Shown: positions 1 to 9,007 of the stretch, in pieces | Numbering within the stretch: the first letter of the stretch is position 1 | Layout: the number at the start of each line of letters is the position of its first letter | From: Candidatus Nitrospira nitrificans | Lineage (GTDB): Bacteria; Nitrospirota; Nitrospiria; Nitrospirales; Nitrospiraceae | Direction: 5' to 3' | Length of the DNA stretch: 64,000 nt | Assembly (NCBI RefSeq): GCF_001458775.1 | Contig: NZ_CZPZ01000012.1 | Span: 403,696-467,695 of the forward strand | Translations under genes and position numbers: made by a program | Notes under the pieces: model-generated | Database searches by the model: none | What the model saw: only the letters and a program-made list of their open reading frames with translations | What the model was told of the DNA's origin: nothing

Positions 1-1483
1 TGGCTGAAGCTCGCTCAGCAACCGGGGGGGAGATGCGCGCGATGACTTTCTCAACGCTGGGATGCATGCGGGTCAAGATGGGGTTCGGAAAGATCCCGAT
101 CAAAAAGATCAATGCGACAAGCGGCACCACGGTGATCATCTCACGCAGGTTCACATCGCGAAGTTTCGGGAGCATGTGCGGGTCGGAGACGCCGAAGGCG
201 ACACGTTGAACCATCCAGAGCAAGTAGGCCGCCGCGAGGATGATTCCCAACGAGGCGAGGGCGGCGGCGATTTTGCTCCAGAGGAAGGTGCCTACAAGGA
301 TCATAAACTCCCCGACGAAACTGTTCGTGCCGGGCAGCCCCAATGAAGACAAGGCGAAAATGACCAGGACCGTCGCATACCGCGGCATCGGTTTCGTGAG
401 GCCGACATTGTCGGCGATCTGTCGGCTATGGGTGCGTTCGTAAATCATTCCGACGCAGAGAAAGAGTCCACCGGTGGTGATGCCGTGGTTCACCATCTGC
501 ATGACGGCGCCTTCGATTCCTTGAATATTGAACATGAAGAGGCCGAGAGTCACGAACCCCATATGGCTCACGCTGGAATAGGCGATGAGTTTTTTAAGAT
601 CGGCTTGCGCCAACGCCATATAGGCTCCATAGATGATCGCCGCAATCGAAAGCCCCACGATGAACGGAGTGAACAGCTGTGAGGCATCCGGCAACATGGG
701 AAGGCTGAAGCGCAGAAACCCATAGGTGCCCATCTTGAGCAGCACGCTGGCGAGGATCACGCTGCCGGCCGTGGGCGCTTCCACGTGCGCATCGGGCAGC
801 CAGGTATGGAACGGGAACATAGGGACCTTGACGGCGAAGGCGGCGAAGAACGCGAGGAAGAGCCAGAATTGCAACGATTGGGAATAGGCGCCTTGGCTCA
901 ATTGAAGAATGTCGAACGTATGGCCGCCTTGGAAGTACAAGACCAAGATTGCGACCAGCAGCAAGACGCTGCCGGCGAGGGTATAGAGCAAAAATTTGAT
1001 CGCGGCGTAGAGGCGATTGGGTCCGCCCCAGACTCCGATCAGGAGATACATCGGGATCAGCATCGCTTCCCAAAACACATAGAACAGCACGAAATCCAGC
1101 GCGCAGAATACCCCGATCATGGCGCTTTCCATGATCAGCAGCATGGCCATGAAACTTCGAATCCTCTTCTCAATGGAGTACCAGGAAATCAAGATGCAGA
1201 GCGGCATCAGGACCGTCGTCATGAGGACGAGCGGGAGACTGATTCCGTCGAGGCCGAGCCGGTAGTTGATGGACAGCGCCGGAATCCACCGGGCCGATTC
1301 AACGAACTGCATCTGACCGGATGACGCATCGAACAGCCACCAGAGCGGGAATGAGATCAGGAGGTCGATCACGGTGACCGTAAGGGCGAGCAGCCGGGTC
1401 GAGGTGTCCTTCACGACAAAGACCGCAGCCGCTCCGGCCAGGGGGATGAAAATCAATAGTGTAAGCCAAGGGAAACTGGTCAT
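1..1483 (-). CDS. nuoM: NADH-quinone oxidoreductase subunit M (partial, runs off the window)
   Basis: Antiporter-like, proton-pumping membrane subunit of complex I. Reading the minus strand from the ATG at 1483 (MTSFPWLTLL) gives an unbroken frame of 494 codons to the window edge, so the C-terminus is missing. Multiple hydrophobic helices are visible. The segment FWEAMLIPMYLLIGVWGG contains the conserved glutamate (about residue 139) that corresponds to the essential Glu144 of E. coli NuoM. It lies 93 bases downstream of nuoL in the same direction, the standard nuoL-nuoM order; nuoN would be expected beyond the window. The family call is secure. Whether a second nuoM follows, as in some complex I variants, cannot be seen here. 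Confidence 0.95.
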   Translation of the reverse strand, partial: MTSFPWLTLLIFIPLAGAAAVFVVKDTSTRLLALTVTVIDLLISFPLWWLFDASSGQMQFVESARWIPALSINYRLGLDGISLPLVLMTTVLMPLCILISWYSIEKRIRSFMAMLLIMESAMIGVFCALDFVLFYVFWEAMLIPMYLLIGVWGGPNRLYAAIKFLLYTLAGSVLLLVAILVLYFQGGHTFDILQLSQGAYSQSLQFWLFLAFFAAFAVKVPMFPFHTWLPDAHVEAPTAGSVILASVLLKMGTYGFLRFSLPMLPDASQLFTPFIVGLSIAAIIYGAYMALAQADLKKLIAYSSVSHMGFVTLGLFMFNIQGIEGAVMQMVNHGITTGGLFLCVGMIYERTHSRQIADNVGLTKPMPRYATVLVIFALSSLGLPGTNSFVGEFMILVGTFLWSKIAAALASLGIILAAAYLLWMVQRVAFGVSDPHMLPKLRDVNLREMITVVPLVALIFLIGIFPNPILTRMHPSVEKVIARISPPVAERASA

Positions 1484-1576
1484 CGGTCATTGGCCAGTGG
1501 TCAATCGTCGTTGGAAAGAAGAGCAGGACGACGTGCTCTCCAGTGACCAATGACGAATGACCATTGACTCTTCCTT
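1484..1576. repeat. Intercistronic TGACCAATGAC-type inverted repeat (nuoL-nuoM gap)
   Basis: The gap is made of degenerate GTCATTGG/CAGTGGTCA units on the left and TGACCAATGACGAATGACCA units on the right, which are roughly each other's reverse complement. A central GGAAAGAAGA...CTCCAGTGACCA core is shared with the nuoJ-nuoK gap at 3880-3942. RNA through this gap could fold into a long imperfect hairpin. Confidence 0.6.
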
Positions 1577-3475
1577 CTACGAAATCAGAAAGACTGTCAC
1601 GATTACGACCACTCCGACCGCCATTGCCAGCGCGTAATGTTGGGTCTGTCCGCTCTGGACCAATCGTAACAGCCAGCCTCCCCAGGTGACGGCACGCGCG
1701 ATACCGTTGACGGTTCCATCGATCACTTGGATATCAACCCGCTTCCAGAGTCCGGAGGCTGCCGCAAACGTCGGTCGCACGAATAGACGATCGTATGCTT
1801 CGTCGACATACCATTTGTTCAACGAGCCGCGATAGAGGCTGCCCCACTGCCGAGCCAAGCGATCCGGAAGATCCGGGTTGAGGACATAGACATAATAGGC
1901 GGCGGCAATCCCGATCAGACCCATCGCGGTTGCCGCGGCCATAATCATGAGGCCCTCCGAGCCATGATGAGCGGTTGAGTCGCCCCCGGTTGAAAAGACC
2001 GGCTCCAGAAATGATGGGATGCCGAGATAGCCCGTCAGAACACTGAAGAACGCCAGAATGAGAAGCGGGGTCGTCATCGTCTGCGGCGGCTCATGGACAT
2101 GATCGGCATGGCGCGGATCGACACGTGAAGTCCCCCAAAACGTGACGAACACGAGCCTGAAACTGTAAAAGGCGGTCAGGAGAGCCGTCAGCAGACCAAC
2201 GAGCGTCAGGATCCGACCAAGGTCGCCGGATGACCAGGCGGACACGAGGATGTCGTCCTTGCTGAAGAAGCCGGCCGTCAGAGGAAAGCCGGCAAGCGCC
2301 AGCGAGCCCACCACAAACGTCCAGTAGGTAATCGGCAACTTGTCTTTGAGGCCGCCCATGTGCCTCATATCTTGCTCATGGTGCAGGGCAATAATCACGG
2401 AGCCGCAGCCTAAAAACAGCAAGGCCTTGAACGCGCCGTGCGTCAATAAGTGATAGATGCCGGAGGCATAGGCGCCGAGCCCGCACGCCATGATCATGTA
2501 CCCGAGCTGACTGACCGTCGAATAGGCGACGACACGCTTGATGTCGGTCTGAGTCAGCGCGATCGTGGCGCCGAGGACCATCGTCGCCGCGCCTGTCATC
2601 GCCACCACGTCCATCGCGATCGGAGAAAGGTTATAGATCGGGGCGAGACGCGCCACCATGAAGACGCCGGCGGTGACCATCGTGGCGGCGTGAATGAGGG
2701 CCGAAATCGGTGTCGGTCCTTCCATCGCATCAGGCAGCCAGACGTGGAGCGGAACTTGCGCCGACTTGCCCACTGCGCCGGTGAACAATAAGAGCGCAAT
2801 AAGCGTGAATACCGACACTTCCCATGTGCCGCCGAAAGGACCAAGGAGGTTCATCGTCACATCCGTCGCTTCATGGAGGGCGGGGAAGATATCAAGATAG
2901 TTCAGTGAGCCGAATTGGTACCAGATGAGCAGAAGGCCGAGCATGAAGCCGAAATCGCCGACGCGGTTCACCAGAAAGGCCTTGGTGGCGGCTGCGCAGG
3001 CGGCGGCGCGCTCGTACCAGTGCCCGATCAACAAATAGGAGCATAGCCCGACGGCCTCCCAGAACACGAAGAGCTGTAATAAGTTGTCGGCCAGCACCAA
3101 CATCAACATGGAAAAAGTGAACAGCGCGATGTAGCCGAAGAAACGGGCATAGCCCGACTCGCCATGCATATAGCCGATCGTATAGACATGCACGAGCGAG
3201 CTGACACCGGTGACCAATAGGAGCATCACGGCGGTGAGTCGGTCGATATGGAGACCGATGTGAATGTCGAGGTGACCGGAAGCCAACCACGTATAGAGTG
3301 GAACAGAAACGACGGACCCCGAGACGACCTCGAAAAATGCCGACAGCGACAACGCGAACGACAGCAGCACCGCCGGAACCGCAACCAAGTGCGCGCGGTC
3401 CTTAATATGCGATCCCGCCAGGCCTAATACCAGAAAGGCGATCAGCGGCAGAAGTGGGATGAGGGCGTAGATCAT
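1577..3475 (-). CDS. nuoL: NADH-quinone oxidoreductase subunit L
   Basis: Distal proton-pumping antiporter-like subunit of complex I; the 632 residues fit the family. The N-terminal helices carry the conserved FVFWEAVGLCSYLLIGHW segment with Glu140, and GAVGKSAQVPLHVWLPDAMEGP follows with Lys237; these match the pump residues Glu144 and Lys229 of E. coli NuoL. The C-terminal third contains the long lateral-helix region ending in a last membrane span (LAMAVGVVVIVTVFLIS). It sits between nuoK and nuoM in the usual order and is transcribed with them. Nothing is truncated. Confidence 0.97.
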   Translation of the reverse strand: MIYALIPLLPLIAFLVLGLAGSHIKDRAHLVAVPAVLLSFALSLSAFFEVVSGSVVSVPLYTWLASGHLDIHIGLHIDRLTAVMLLLVTGVSSLVHVYTIGYMHGESGYARFFGYIALFTFSMLMLVLADNLLQLFVFWEAVGLCSYLLIGHWYERAAACAAATKAFLVNRVGDFGFMLGLLLIWYQFGSLNYLDIFPALHEATDVTMNLLGPFGGTWEVSVFTLIALLLFTGAVGKSAQVPLHVWLPDAMEGPTPISALIHAATMVTAGVFMVARLAPIYNLSPIAMDVVAMTGAATMVLGATIALTQTDIKRVVAYSTVSQLGYMIMACGLGAYASGIYHLLTHGAFKALLFLGCGSVIIALHHEQDMRHMGGLKDKLPITYWTFVVGSLALAGFPLTAGFFSKDDILVSAWSSGDLGRILTLVGLLTALLTAFYSFRLVFVTFWGTSRVDPRHADHVHEPPQTMTTPLLILAFFSVLTGYLGIPSFLEPVFSTGGDSTAHHGSEGLMIMAAATAMGLIGIAAAYYVYVLNPDLPDRLARQWGSLYRGSLNKWYVDEAYDRLFVRPTFAAASGLWKRVDIQVIDGTVNGIARAVTWGGWLLRLVQSGQTQHYALAMAVGVVVIVTVFLIS

Positions 3476-3573
3476 AAGTGGTCAACAGTCATTAGTCATT
3501 GGTCAATAGGTCACTCGGCGAAAATAGGTTGAACCATGTTTCTTCAACAATGACCGTTGACCATTGACTTTTT
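3476..3573. repeat. Intercistronic TGACCAATGAC-type repeat (nuoK-nuoL gap)
   Basis: Contains repeated GTCATTAGTCATTGGTCAATAGGTCA on one side and ACAATGACCGTTGACCATTGACT on the other. It is the same degenerate vocabulary as in the gaps at 1484-1576, 3880-3942 and 13144-13226, arranged as an imperfect inverted repeat. Confidence 0.6.
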
Positions 3574-3879
3574 CTACCATTTGAGCAGGTTGAACTCTTC
3601 GACATTGATGGTCGATCTCGATCGGTGCAGGGCGATGATGATCGCGAGGCCGACGGCGACCTCGGCGGCGGCGACCGTCAAGGCAAAAAAGACAAACACT
3701 TGACCGCCGAGATCCTGCAGATGATCGGAGAATGCGACGAAGTTGATGTTGGTCGCGTTCAGCATCAGTTCCACGGACAGCAGAATGGCGATGATATTGC
3801 GCCGGATCAACACGCCCACGACGCCTGTCAGGAAGACGATGGCGCTCAAGATGAGGTAATAGGAAATCGGAATAGTCAT
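3574..3879 (-). CDS. nuoK: NADH-quinone oxidoreductase subunit K
   Basis: Small membrane subunit of complex I that forms part of the proton path next to the quinone-binding region. The 101-residue length is typical. Three transmembrane helices are evident, and the two buried glutamates of the family are present: Glu37 in [12 protein letters not shown] and Glu73 in [12 protein letters not shown], matching Glu36 and Glu72 of E. coli NuoK. It is preceded by nuoJ and followed by nuoL in the standard order. The start is the ATG at 3879, which aligns with the family N-terminus. Confidence 0.97.
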   Translation of the reverse strand: MTIPISYYLILSAIVFLTGVVGVLIRRNIIAILLSVELMLNATNINFVAFSDHLQDLGGQVFVFFALTVAAAEVAVGLAIIIALHRSRSTINVEEFNLLKW

Positions 3880-3942
3880 CGGTCACCAGTCATTTGTCAT
3901 TGGAAAGAAGAATGAGGCAGCACGGTCTCCACTGACCATTGA
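3880..3942. repeat. Intercistronic TGACCAATGAC-type repeat (nuoJ-nuoK gap)
   Basis: Contains ACCAGTCATTTGTCATTGGAAAGAAGA (shown here in parts: GTCATTTGTCATTGG, then GGAAAGAAGA) and CTCCACTGACCATTGACT followed by another TTGACCATTGACT. The GGAAAGAAGA...CTCCA(C/G)TGACCA core is shared with 1484-1576, which argues for a common origin rather than chance. Confidence 0.6.
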
Positions 3943-4485
3943 CTATTGACCATTGACTCCTCCTGCTTCGCCCTCGCCGATGTCGCGTTTGGCGAGGACG
4001 ATGGCGCCGATCATTGCCACAAGGAGCACCAAGGAGGCCACCTCGAACGGGAACAAATAGGTTGAAAAAAGCGTCTTGCCGATGGCCAAGGTATTGTCGA
4101 TGGCGAGGGCATCATGCGGCTCCGACTGGAGCGACGGACTCCCGGTGATGACGGCGCCGGCTCCGCCGGAGAGCAGCAAGACGGACTCAATGAGCAACGG
4201 CACGCAGACAATCCCTGCGATCCGCCATTGGCTGTGGTACCGGTCGTCTTGCGTGACATTGAGCAACATGACGACGAACAGATACAGCACGAGAATGGCC
4301 CCGGCATAGACGATAATCTGCACGGCCGCGAGAAATTCGGCATGAAGCGTGATGAAGAGTCCCGCGACATGGAAAAACATGACCAAGAGCGACAGCGCGC
4401 TGTAAACGGGATTTCTCAATGCCACCACCAGAATAGAAGTGACGGCGATCATCCCGGCGAAGTATCCAAAAAACAGCTGTGACAT
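3943..4485 (-). CDS. nuoJ: NADH-quinone oxidoreductase subunit J
   Basis: Membrane subunit J of complex I, 180 residues. The family signature is seen in the NPVYSALSLLVMFFHVAGLF helix and in the AAVQIIVYAGAILVLYLFVVM segment containing the pi-bulge helix (ND6 TM3) used in coupling. Five hydrophobic segments are visible, and the C-terminus is short and charged (AKRDIGEGEAG). It lies between nuoI and nuoK on the same strand. Nothing unusual is seen. Confidence 0.97.
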   Translation of the reverse strand: MSQLFFGYFAGMIAVTSILVVALRNPVYSALSLLVMFFHVAGLFITLHAEFLAAVQIIVYAGAILVLYLFVVMLLNVTQDDRYHSQWRIAGIVCVPLLIESVLLLSGGAGAVITGSPSLQSEPHDALAIDNTLAIGKTLFSTYLFPFEVASLVLLVAMIGAIVLAKRDIGEGEAGGVNGQ

Positions 4486-4573
4486 GGACGGTTCCTGGGT
4501 TAGCGACCGACCTGGACTAGACTACCGCAACGGTGTTGTCGTCATCGGCCGTTCGATGCGTGTTCTTTGAAAG

Positions 4574-5140
4574 TCAGTCCGGTTTTGGCGGCACGTGTTT
4601 GAATGCGACGTTGAAGAACGCGACGTTTGGATGTTGCAGTTCCAAACGTTTCTCGCGGATCGGAAACGAACGGTCGCCGATCGCGAGTAATTGTTGTTTG
4701 TTCAGGTGCAGCTGGCGCTTGTCGTAGACCGCCCACTCAAATTCTCTCGTCATGCCCAGCGCATCGACAGGGCAGGCATCCACGCACATCCCGCAGAACA
4801 AGCACCGGGTCATGTCCATGTAATATTCTTTCGAGTACCGCTTCGTCGGTTCACCCGGCACTTCGGCGCTGACGACACGGATGACGCGCGACGGACAGGC
4901 GGCTTCACAGAGATCACATCCCACGCACTTCTCGGTCCCATCGTCGTATCGGAGCAGCGCGAGCATGCCGCGGTAATTATCCGGCAGCGTGCGTTTTTCG
5001 TGAGGGTACTGCAAGGTCACGGGACGGTAATTGAGGAGATGCGACAACGTCGCTTTCATGCCGACGAGGATCTCGTAGAACGTGATCGTTTTGAACCATT
5101 CGCGCAGGTTCAAACGTTTGGTGGTCGTCGTAGATGCCAT
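4574..5140 (-). CDS. nuoI: NADH-quinone oxidoreductase subunit I (two [4Fe-4S] ferredoxin)
   Basis: Peripheral-arm subunit that carries clusters N6a and N6b and passes electrons towards NuoB. I chose the ATG at 5140 (MASTTTTKRL), giving 188 residues, because the frame extends further upstream only into the end of nuoH. Two CxxCxxCxxxCP motifs are present: Cys72/75/78/82 (CVGCDLCEAACP) and Cys113/116/119/123 (CLFCGMCVDACP). It follows nuoH after 14 bases. All cluster ligands are intact. Confidence 0.97.
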   Translation of the reverse strand: MASTTTTKRLNLREWFKTITFYEILVGMKATLSHLLNYRPVTLQYPHEKRTLPDNYRGMLALLRYDDGTEKCVGCDLCEAACPSRVIRVVSAEVPGEPTKRYSKEYYMDMTRCLFCGMCVDACPVDALGMTREFEWAVYDKRQLHLNKQQLLAIGDRSFPIREKRLELQHPNVAFFNVAFKHVPPKPD

Positions 5141-5154
5141 ATCGATCTCGCCCG

Positions 5155-6231
5155 CTATTTCATCTGTTGGTAGAAAAACACCGCGAGGGCCGTCACGACG
5201 ATGTTTCCCAACGCGATGGGCAACAGCACCTTCCAGCCGAACCTCATCAATTGATCGTAGCGCAGTCTCGGCAGCGTGGCTCGCAGCCAGAAAAAGAGGA
5301 ACAAGAACGAGTACGTCTTGACCGCGAACCACATGGTGTTCTCGACCCAGGCCAAGGACGGCAGGCCGAGGAGCGCCATAATCGTTCCCGGGTACGGGGC
5401 GTTCCATCCGCCGAGGAACAGCGCGGCCGCCACGCAGGACACTAACACCATGTTGGCGTACTCGGCGAGGAAAAAGAATGCGAATCGGAGGCCGCTGTAT
5501 TCAGTGAAGAAGCCGGCGACGAGCTCGCTTTCCGCCTCCGGCAGGTCGAACGGGACTCGGTTGGTTTCCGCCACCGCCGAGATCACGTAGATGACGAACG
5601 CGAAAATTTGCGGGGCCGGCAGCGCGAAGAGATACCAATTCCAAAAGCCTCCGGCCTGGGCGTCGGTGATTTTCACCAGGCTGAGCGTGCCGGCCAGAAT
5701 CAACACGCCGACGATGGACAGTCCCACGTTGAGCTCATAACTGATGATCTGCGCCGCCGATCGGAGCCCGCCGAGCAACGAGTATTTGCTGTTGGACGCC
5801 CATCCCCCCAGGATGATGCCGTAGGCGCCGAGCGACGCGAAGGCTAGGATGTACAGAATGCCGATATTGATGTCGCTGACGACAAACGGCCTCACGGTGA
5901 TGCCGCCGACCTCGAACGTCTGATTGGGGCCCCACGGGATGACGGCAAATCCGATGAACGCGGGAATCAAACACAGGATCGGAGCCATCGTGAACAGGAA
6001 CTTGTTGGCCCCGGCGGGGATGATGTCTTCCTTGAAGAAGAGCTTGATGGCATCCGCAAACGGTTGGAGAATGCCGTAAGGTCCTACTTCCATCGGACCC
6101 ATGCGGTCCTGCATCCAGCCGAGGACTTTTCGTTCCGCAAGGGTGAGGATGAGCACAGTGATGACTACGATGCCCATGACCGCGGCGATCTGGGTCAGGG
6201 AGATAGCGAGACGCAATCCGAATTCAGTCAC
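5155..6231 (-). CDS. nuoH: NADH-quinone oxidoreductase subunit H
   Basis: Membrane subunit that joins the two arms of complex I and forms part of the quinone chamber; 358 residues, normal for the family. Family landmarks are LAERKVLGWMQDRMGPMEVGPYG near the N-terminus (in pieces: ERKVLGWMQDRMGP, GPYGILQPFADAIKL), ETNRVPFDLPEAESELVAGF in the quinone loop, and FWLRATLPRLRYDQLM near the C-terminus. Eight or more membrane spans are predicted. It lies between nuoG and nuoI on the same strand. Confidence 0.97.
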   Translation of the reverse strand: MTEFGLRLAISLTQIAAVMGIVVITVLILTLAERKVLGWMQDRMGPMEVGPYGILQPFADAIKLFFKEDIIPAGANKFLFTMAPILCLIPAFIGFAVIPWGPNQTFEVGGITVRPFVVSDINIGILYILAFASLGAYGIILGGWASNSKYSLLGGLRSAAQIISYELNVGLSIVGVLILAGTLSLVKITDAQAGGFWNWYLFALPAPQIFAFVIYVISAVAETNRVPFDLPEAESELVAGFFTEYSGLRFAFFFLAEYANMVLVSCVAAALFLGGWNAPYPGTIMALLGLPSLAWVENTMWFAVKTYSFLFLFFWLRATLPRLRYDQLMRFGWKVLLPIALGNIVVTALAVFFYQQMK

Positions 6232-6278
6232 GATAGGACTCCTCGATTAGCACAGTGATCCGCGTTGAAAAAGAGTCA

Positions 6279-8945
6279 TCACGCCACCTTCATGATGGAC
6301 ACCGTCGCCGTCCGGAACGACGGCGCATGGGTGATCGGATCGACAGCGCATTCAAATAGTTGGACGGCCTGTTGACCAAAGTGAGAGGGGAACCATGCCG
6401 TTCCTTGCGGGACCCGTTCCATAATTTTGACCTCGGTGGTCATTTCTCCGGAAGTGCTGGAGAGGCGGACGCGGTCGCCGTTCGATAAGGTAAAGCGCGC
6501 GGCATCGAGCGGATTGATGCGGAGCCGGCCGCTGCCCTCGATTTGTAACAGCCCTTTCGAGCGCGTGGACAATTTTCCTGAGTGGAACAGGCTCTGCGAC
6601 AATTCCAGCCGCACGGTGCCGTCCGGTCTGGGCGTTCGTGGGATCGGGCGGTACCTCGTGGCGAGGTCGCGCTGATATCCGGCGGTGAGATAGCGGTCCA
6701 CGGCCGAGCGATCCACTTTGGGCGGCAACGGCGCCGGCCCCAGCGAGCCGTAGCCAGGTATGAGGCTTCGGATTTCCTTGAGAATCTCTTTGCTCTCGGC
6801 ATATTCCATGGGTGAGTTCAATAAGATGGAAAGCGCGGAAAAGACTTCCCAGTCGGGGCGACTCTCTCCGACAGGCTCGATCGCCGGGCGAACGGCCTGC
6901 ACATGTCCCTCGGTATTGGTAAATGTTCCGTGTTTTTCCAGAGAAGACGCGACCGGCAACACGACATGGGCCAAGGCGGCCGTCTCCGTCAAAAACAGCT
7001 CTTGGCACACCAGGAGATCGAGAGCGCGCAGCGAGGCCTCGGCATGTATCGCCGCAGGGAGGCTTCCGACCGGATTCTCTCCGACGATGAACATCGCCTT
7101 GAGTGATCCGGCCTTGGCTCGCTTCAACATCTCGATGAGGGAAGCCCCTCTCTCGGTCGGAAGTTCGCTTTTCCATTGCGTTGCGATCCTCTCGCGCTCC
7201 GTGTCGCTGGCGAGGGGATGCGCGCCGGGAAGAAATTCGGCGATGGTTCCCATTTCGACCGCGCCCTGGTCGTTGTTTTCTTCGGCGAGCGGCGCAAAGC
7301 CACAGCCGGGCTCCTCCAACTTCCCGGTCAGGAGAAGCAGATCGAGGAGGGTCAAACATCCGCGGTAGCCATGGTCGCTTCGCAATAGGGGCTGACCGGC
7401 CAGGATGACGACTCGGCGCGCTCCTGCCGCCGCCGCCGCGGCCCGCGCAAACGCATCCGGCTCGATCCCGGTCGCCGCTTGGAGGTCCTGCCAAGAGATC
7501 TGTTGCAGCGCGCTCGTCATGGCCTGGACGTAGGACGGATGCCGTTGCGCAAGATCAGGGTGGATCAAATTCTGTTCGACGACGGCCTTCACCAGGCCGA
7601 CGATCGCATGGTGCGTGTCGCTGGTCGGGATGCGGAAATGATGATGCGAGAGATTGGCGATGTTGCTGATCGTGTCGACGACTGGCTCCAACGACTCGAT
7701 CGTAATCAGCGTCGCCCGACGTTTCTTCACCGCCTCTTTCACCTTGAGACCGGTGATGGGATTGGTCTCGGTGATGTTCGTCCCGACGAGGAGCAGGACA
7801 TCCGCGTCCAGGATGTCGTCGAAGGTGACGGTCCACCGATGCGTCCCCTGCACGAGTCGCATGGCATGCAGGCCGTTGACATGGCCATAGCGGGCGCTGC
7901 TGTCGATATGGTTGGTGCCGACGGCCACGCGAAGAAACTTCTGGAACAGGTACAATTCTTCATTGGTGCAGCGTCCGGAAATCAAGCCTCCGAAACTCTG
8001 TCCCCCATGGGCGGCTTTAATTTCGCCGACACGGCTTGCGACATACTCCAGAGCTTCTTCCCAGGTCGCTTGCACGAGCGCGCCATCACGCCGTATGAGC
8101 GGGTGAGTGAGGCGATCGGGGTGGCTGGCCGCATGGAATCCAAAAAACCCCCGGGCACACAGATCGCCGTTGTTGCGTCCCGCTCCATGCGCCGAATTCA
8201 CTTCAATGAGTTCCTGCCCCTTCGTCTGCACGGTGATCTGACACCCATCGCCGCAGTACCCGCAGATGGTTTCGGCTCGTTTCAGCATCCAGGGCCGGTA
8301 CTCGTACATGGACAGTCGGCTGGTAATCGCTCCGACCGGACAGATCTGCACGCAGCCCCCGCAGAACTCACAATCGAGCGGGTGGGAGCCGAAGTGCTTG
8401 ATTTCCGTCATGGTGCCGCGACCGACCGGCGCCAACGCCTTGACGTCCATGACTTCATCGCAGTACCGGACGCAGCGGAGGCATTGGACGCAGCGATTCA
8501 TCTGCGTTTCGATCAGCGGACTGAAATACTCCTTTTGGAAGATGCGCTTGGTTTCAACGAACCGGCTGGTGGCGGTGTACTGGTGCGAAAAGTCTTGAAG
8601 GTCGCACTTCCCCCCTTGATCGCAGACCGGACAGTCCAGCGGATGATTGGCAAGAATGAACTCGAGCACCGATTTATGGGCGTCGTCGACCACCGTGGTG
8701 GCGGTGCGTACGCTCATTCCTTCGTCGGCCGGCGTGCTGCAGGCCGTTTGAAGCTTGGGCATCTTTTCGATTTCGACCAGGCACATGCGGCAATTGGCGT
8801 CGGGTTTGAGTTTCGGGTGATAGCAGAAATGCGGAATCATGACACCGACGCGACGGGCCGCTTCGATCACCAATGTGCCTTTGGGGACGTTGACCGTCAT
8901 CCCGTCGATCGTGATGCGCACAGTTGGTATTGCTGTGTCTGCCAT
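6279..8945 (-). CDS. nuoG: NADH-quinone oxidoreductase subunit G (molybdopterin-type fold)
   Basis: Large 888-residue peripheral subunit of complex I carrying several iron-sulfur clusters. In order: a [2Fe-2S] site (Cys41, 52, 55, 69), the N5 site (His101, Cys105, 108, 114 in HPLDCPVCDQGGKCDL), two CxxCxxC sites (Cys152/155/158/162 and 192/195/198/202), and the extra N7-type site CGYCGDGC (Cys228/231/235 with a later DLCARG cysteine). A molybdopterin-oxidoreductase-like body and a C-terminal dinucleotide-binding domain follow. The presence of N7 ligands places it with the E. coli/Thermus type rather than the mitochondrial type. It sits between nuoF and nuoH. Confidence 0.95.
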   Translation of the reverse strand: MADTAIPTVRITIDGMTVNVPKGTLVIEAARRVGVMIPHFCYHPKLKPDANCRMCLVEIEKMPKLQTACSTPADEGMSVRTATTVVDDAHKSVLEFILANHPLDCPVCDQGGKCDLQDFSHQYTATSRFVETKRIFQKEYFSPLIETQMNRCVQCLRCVRYCDEVMDVKALAPVGRGTMTEIKHFGSHPLDCEFCGGCVQICPVGAITSRLSMYEYRPWMLKRAETICGYCGDGCQITVQTKGQELIEVNSAHGAGRNNGDLCARGFFGFHAASHPDRLTHPLIRRDGALVQATWEEALEYVASRVGEIKAAHGGQSFGGLISGRCTNEELYLFQKFLRVAVGTNHIDSSARYGHVNGLHAMRLVQGTHRWTVTFDDILDADVLLLVGTNITETNPITGLKVKEAVKKRRATLITIESLEPVVDTISNIANLSHHHFRIPTSDTHHAIVGLVKAVVEQNLIHPDLAQRHPSYVQAMTSALQQISWQDLQAATGIEPDAFARAAAAAAGARRVVILAGQPLLRSDHGYRGCLTLLDLLLLTGKLEEPGCGFAPLAEENNDQGAVEMGTIAEFLPGAHPLASDTERERIATQWKSELPTERGASLIEMLKRAKAGSLKAMFIVGENPVGSLPAAIHAEASLRALDLLVCQELFLTETAALAHVVLPVASSLEKHGTFTNTEGHVQAVRPAIEPVGESRPDWEVFSALSILLNSPMEYAESKEILKEIRSLIPGYGSLGPAPLPPKVDRSAVDRYLTAGYQRDLATRYRPIPRTPRPDGTVRLELSQSLFHSGKLSTRSKGLLQIEGSGRLRINPLDAARFTLSNGDRVRLSSTSGEMTTEVKIMERVPQGTAWFPSHFGQQAVQLFECAVDPITHAPSFRTATVSIMKVA

Positions 8946-9007
8946 GCTCTCCAGTATTCGTTAAACGTTAACCGTTAAACATGATTCTTGCGAATAACGA
9001 TTCACGA
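8946..9007. repeat. Intercistronic TTAACG-type inverted repeat (nuoF-nuoG gap)
   Basis: Almost the whole gap is degenerate GTTAA/TTAACG units: ATTCGTTAAACGTTAACC on the left, then GATTCTTGCGAATAACGA and CACGATTAACG on the right. The GATTCTTGCG core recurs in the gaps at 11297-11391 and (as GATCTTGCG) 13707-13804. Confidence 0.6.

Noticed and set aside
62..1324. Several plus-strand frames across the first 1.3 kb
   Set aside because: They lie opposite nuoM, have Asp/His/Gln-rich composition typical of antisense frames in G+C-rich DNA, and show no domain.
7479..8978. A 499-codon plus-strand frame opposite nuoG
   Set aside because: Long antisense frames are common against high-G+C genes. Composition is odd (His, Asp, Arg, Gln) and nuoG on the other strand is complete with all cluster ligands.
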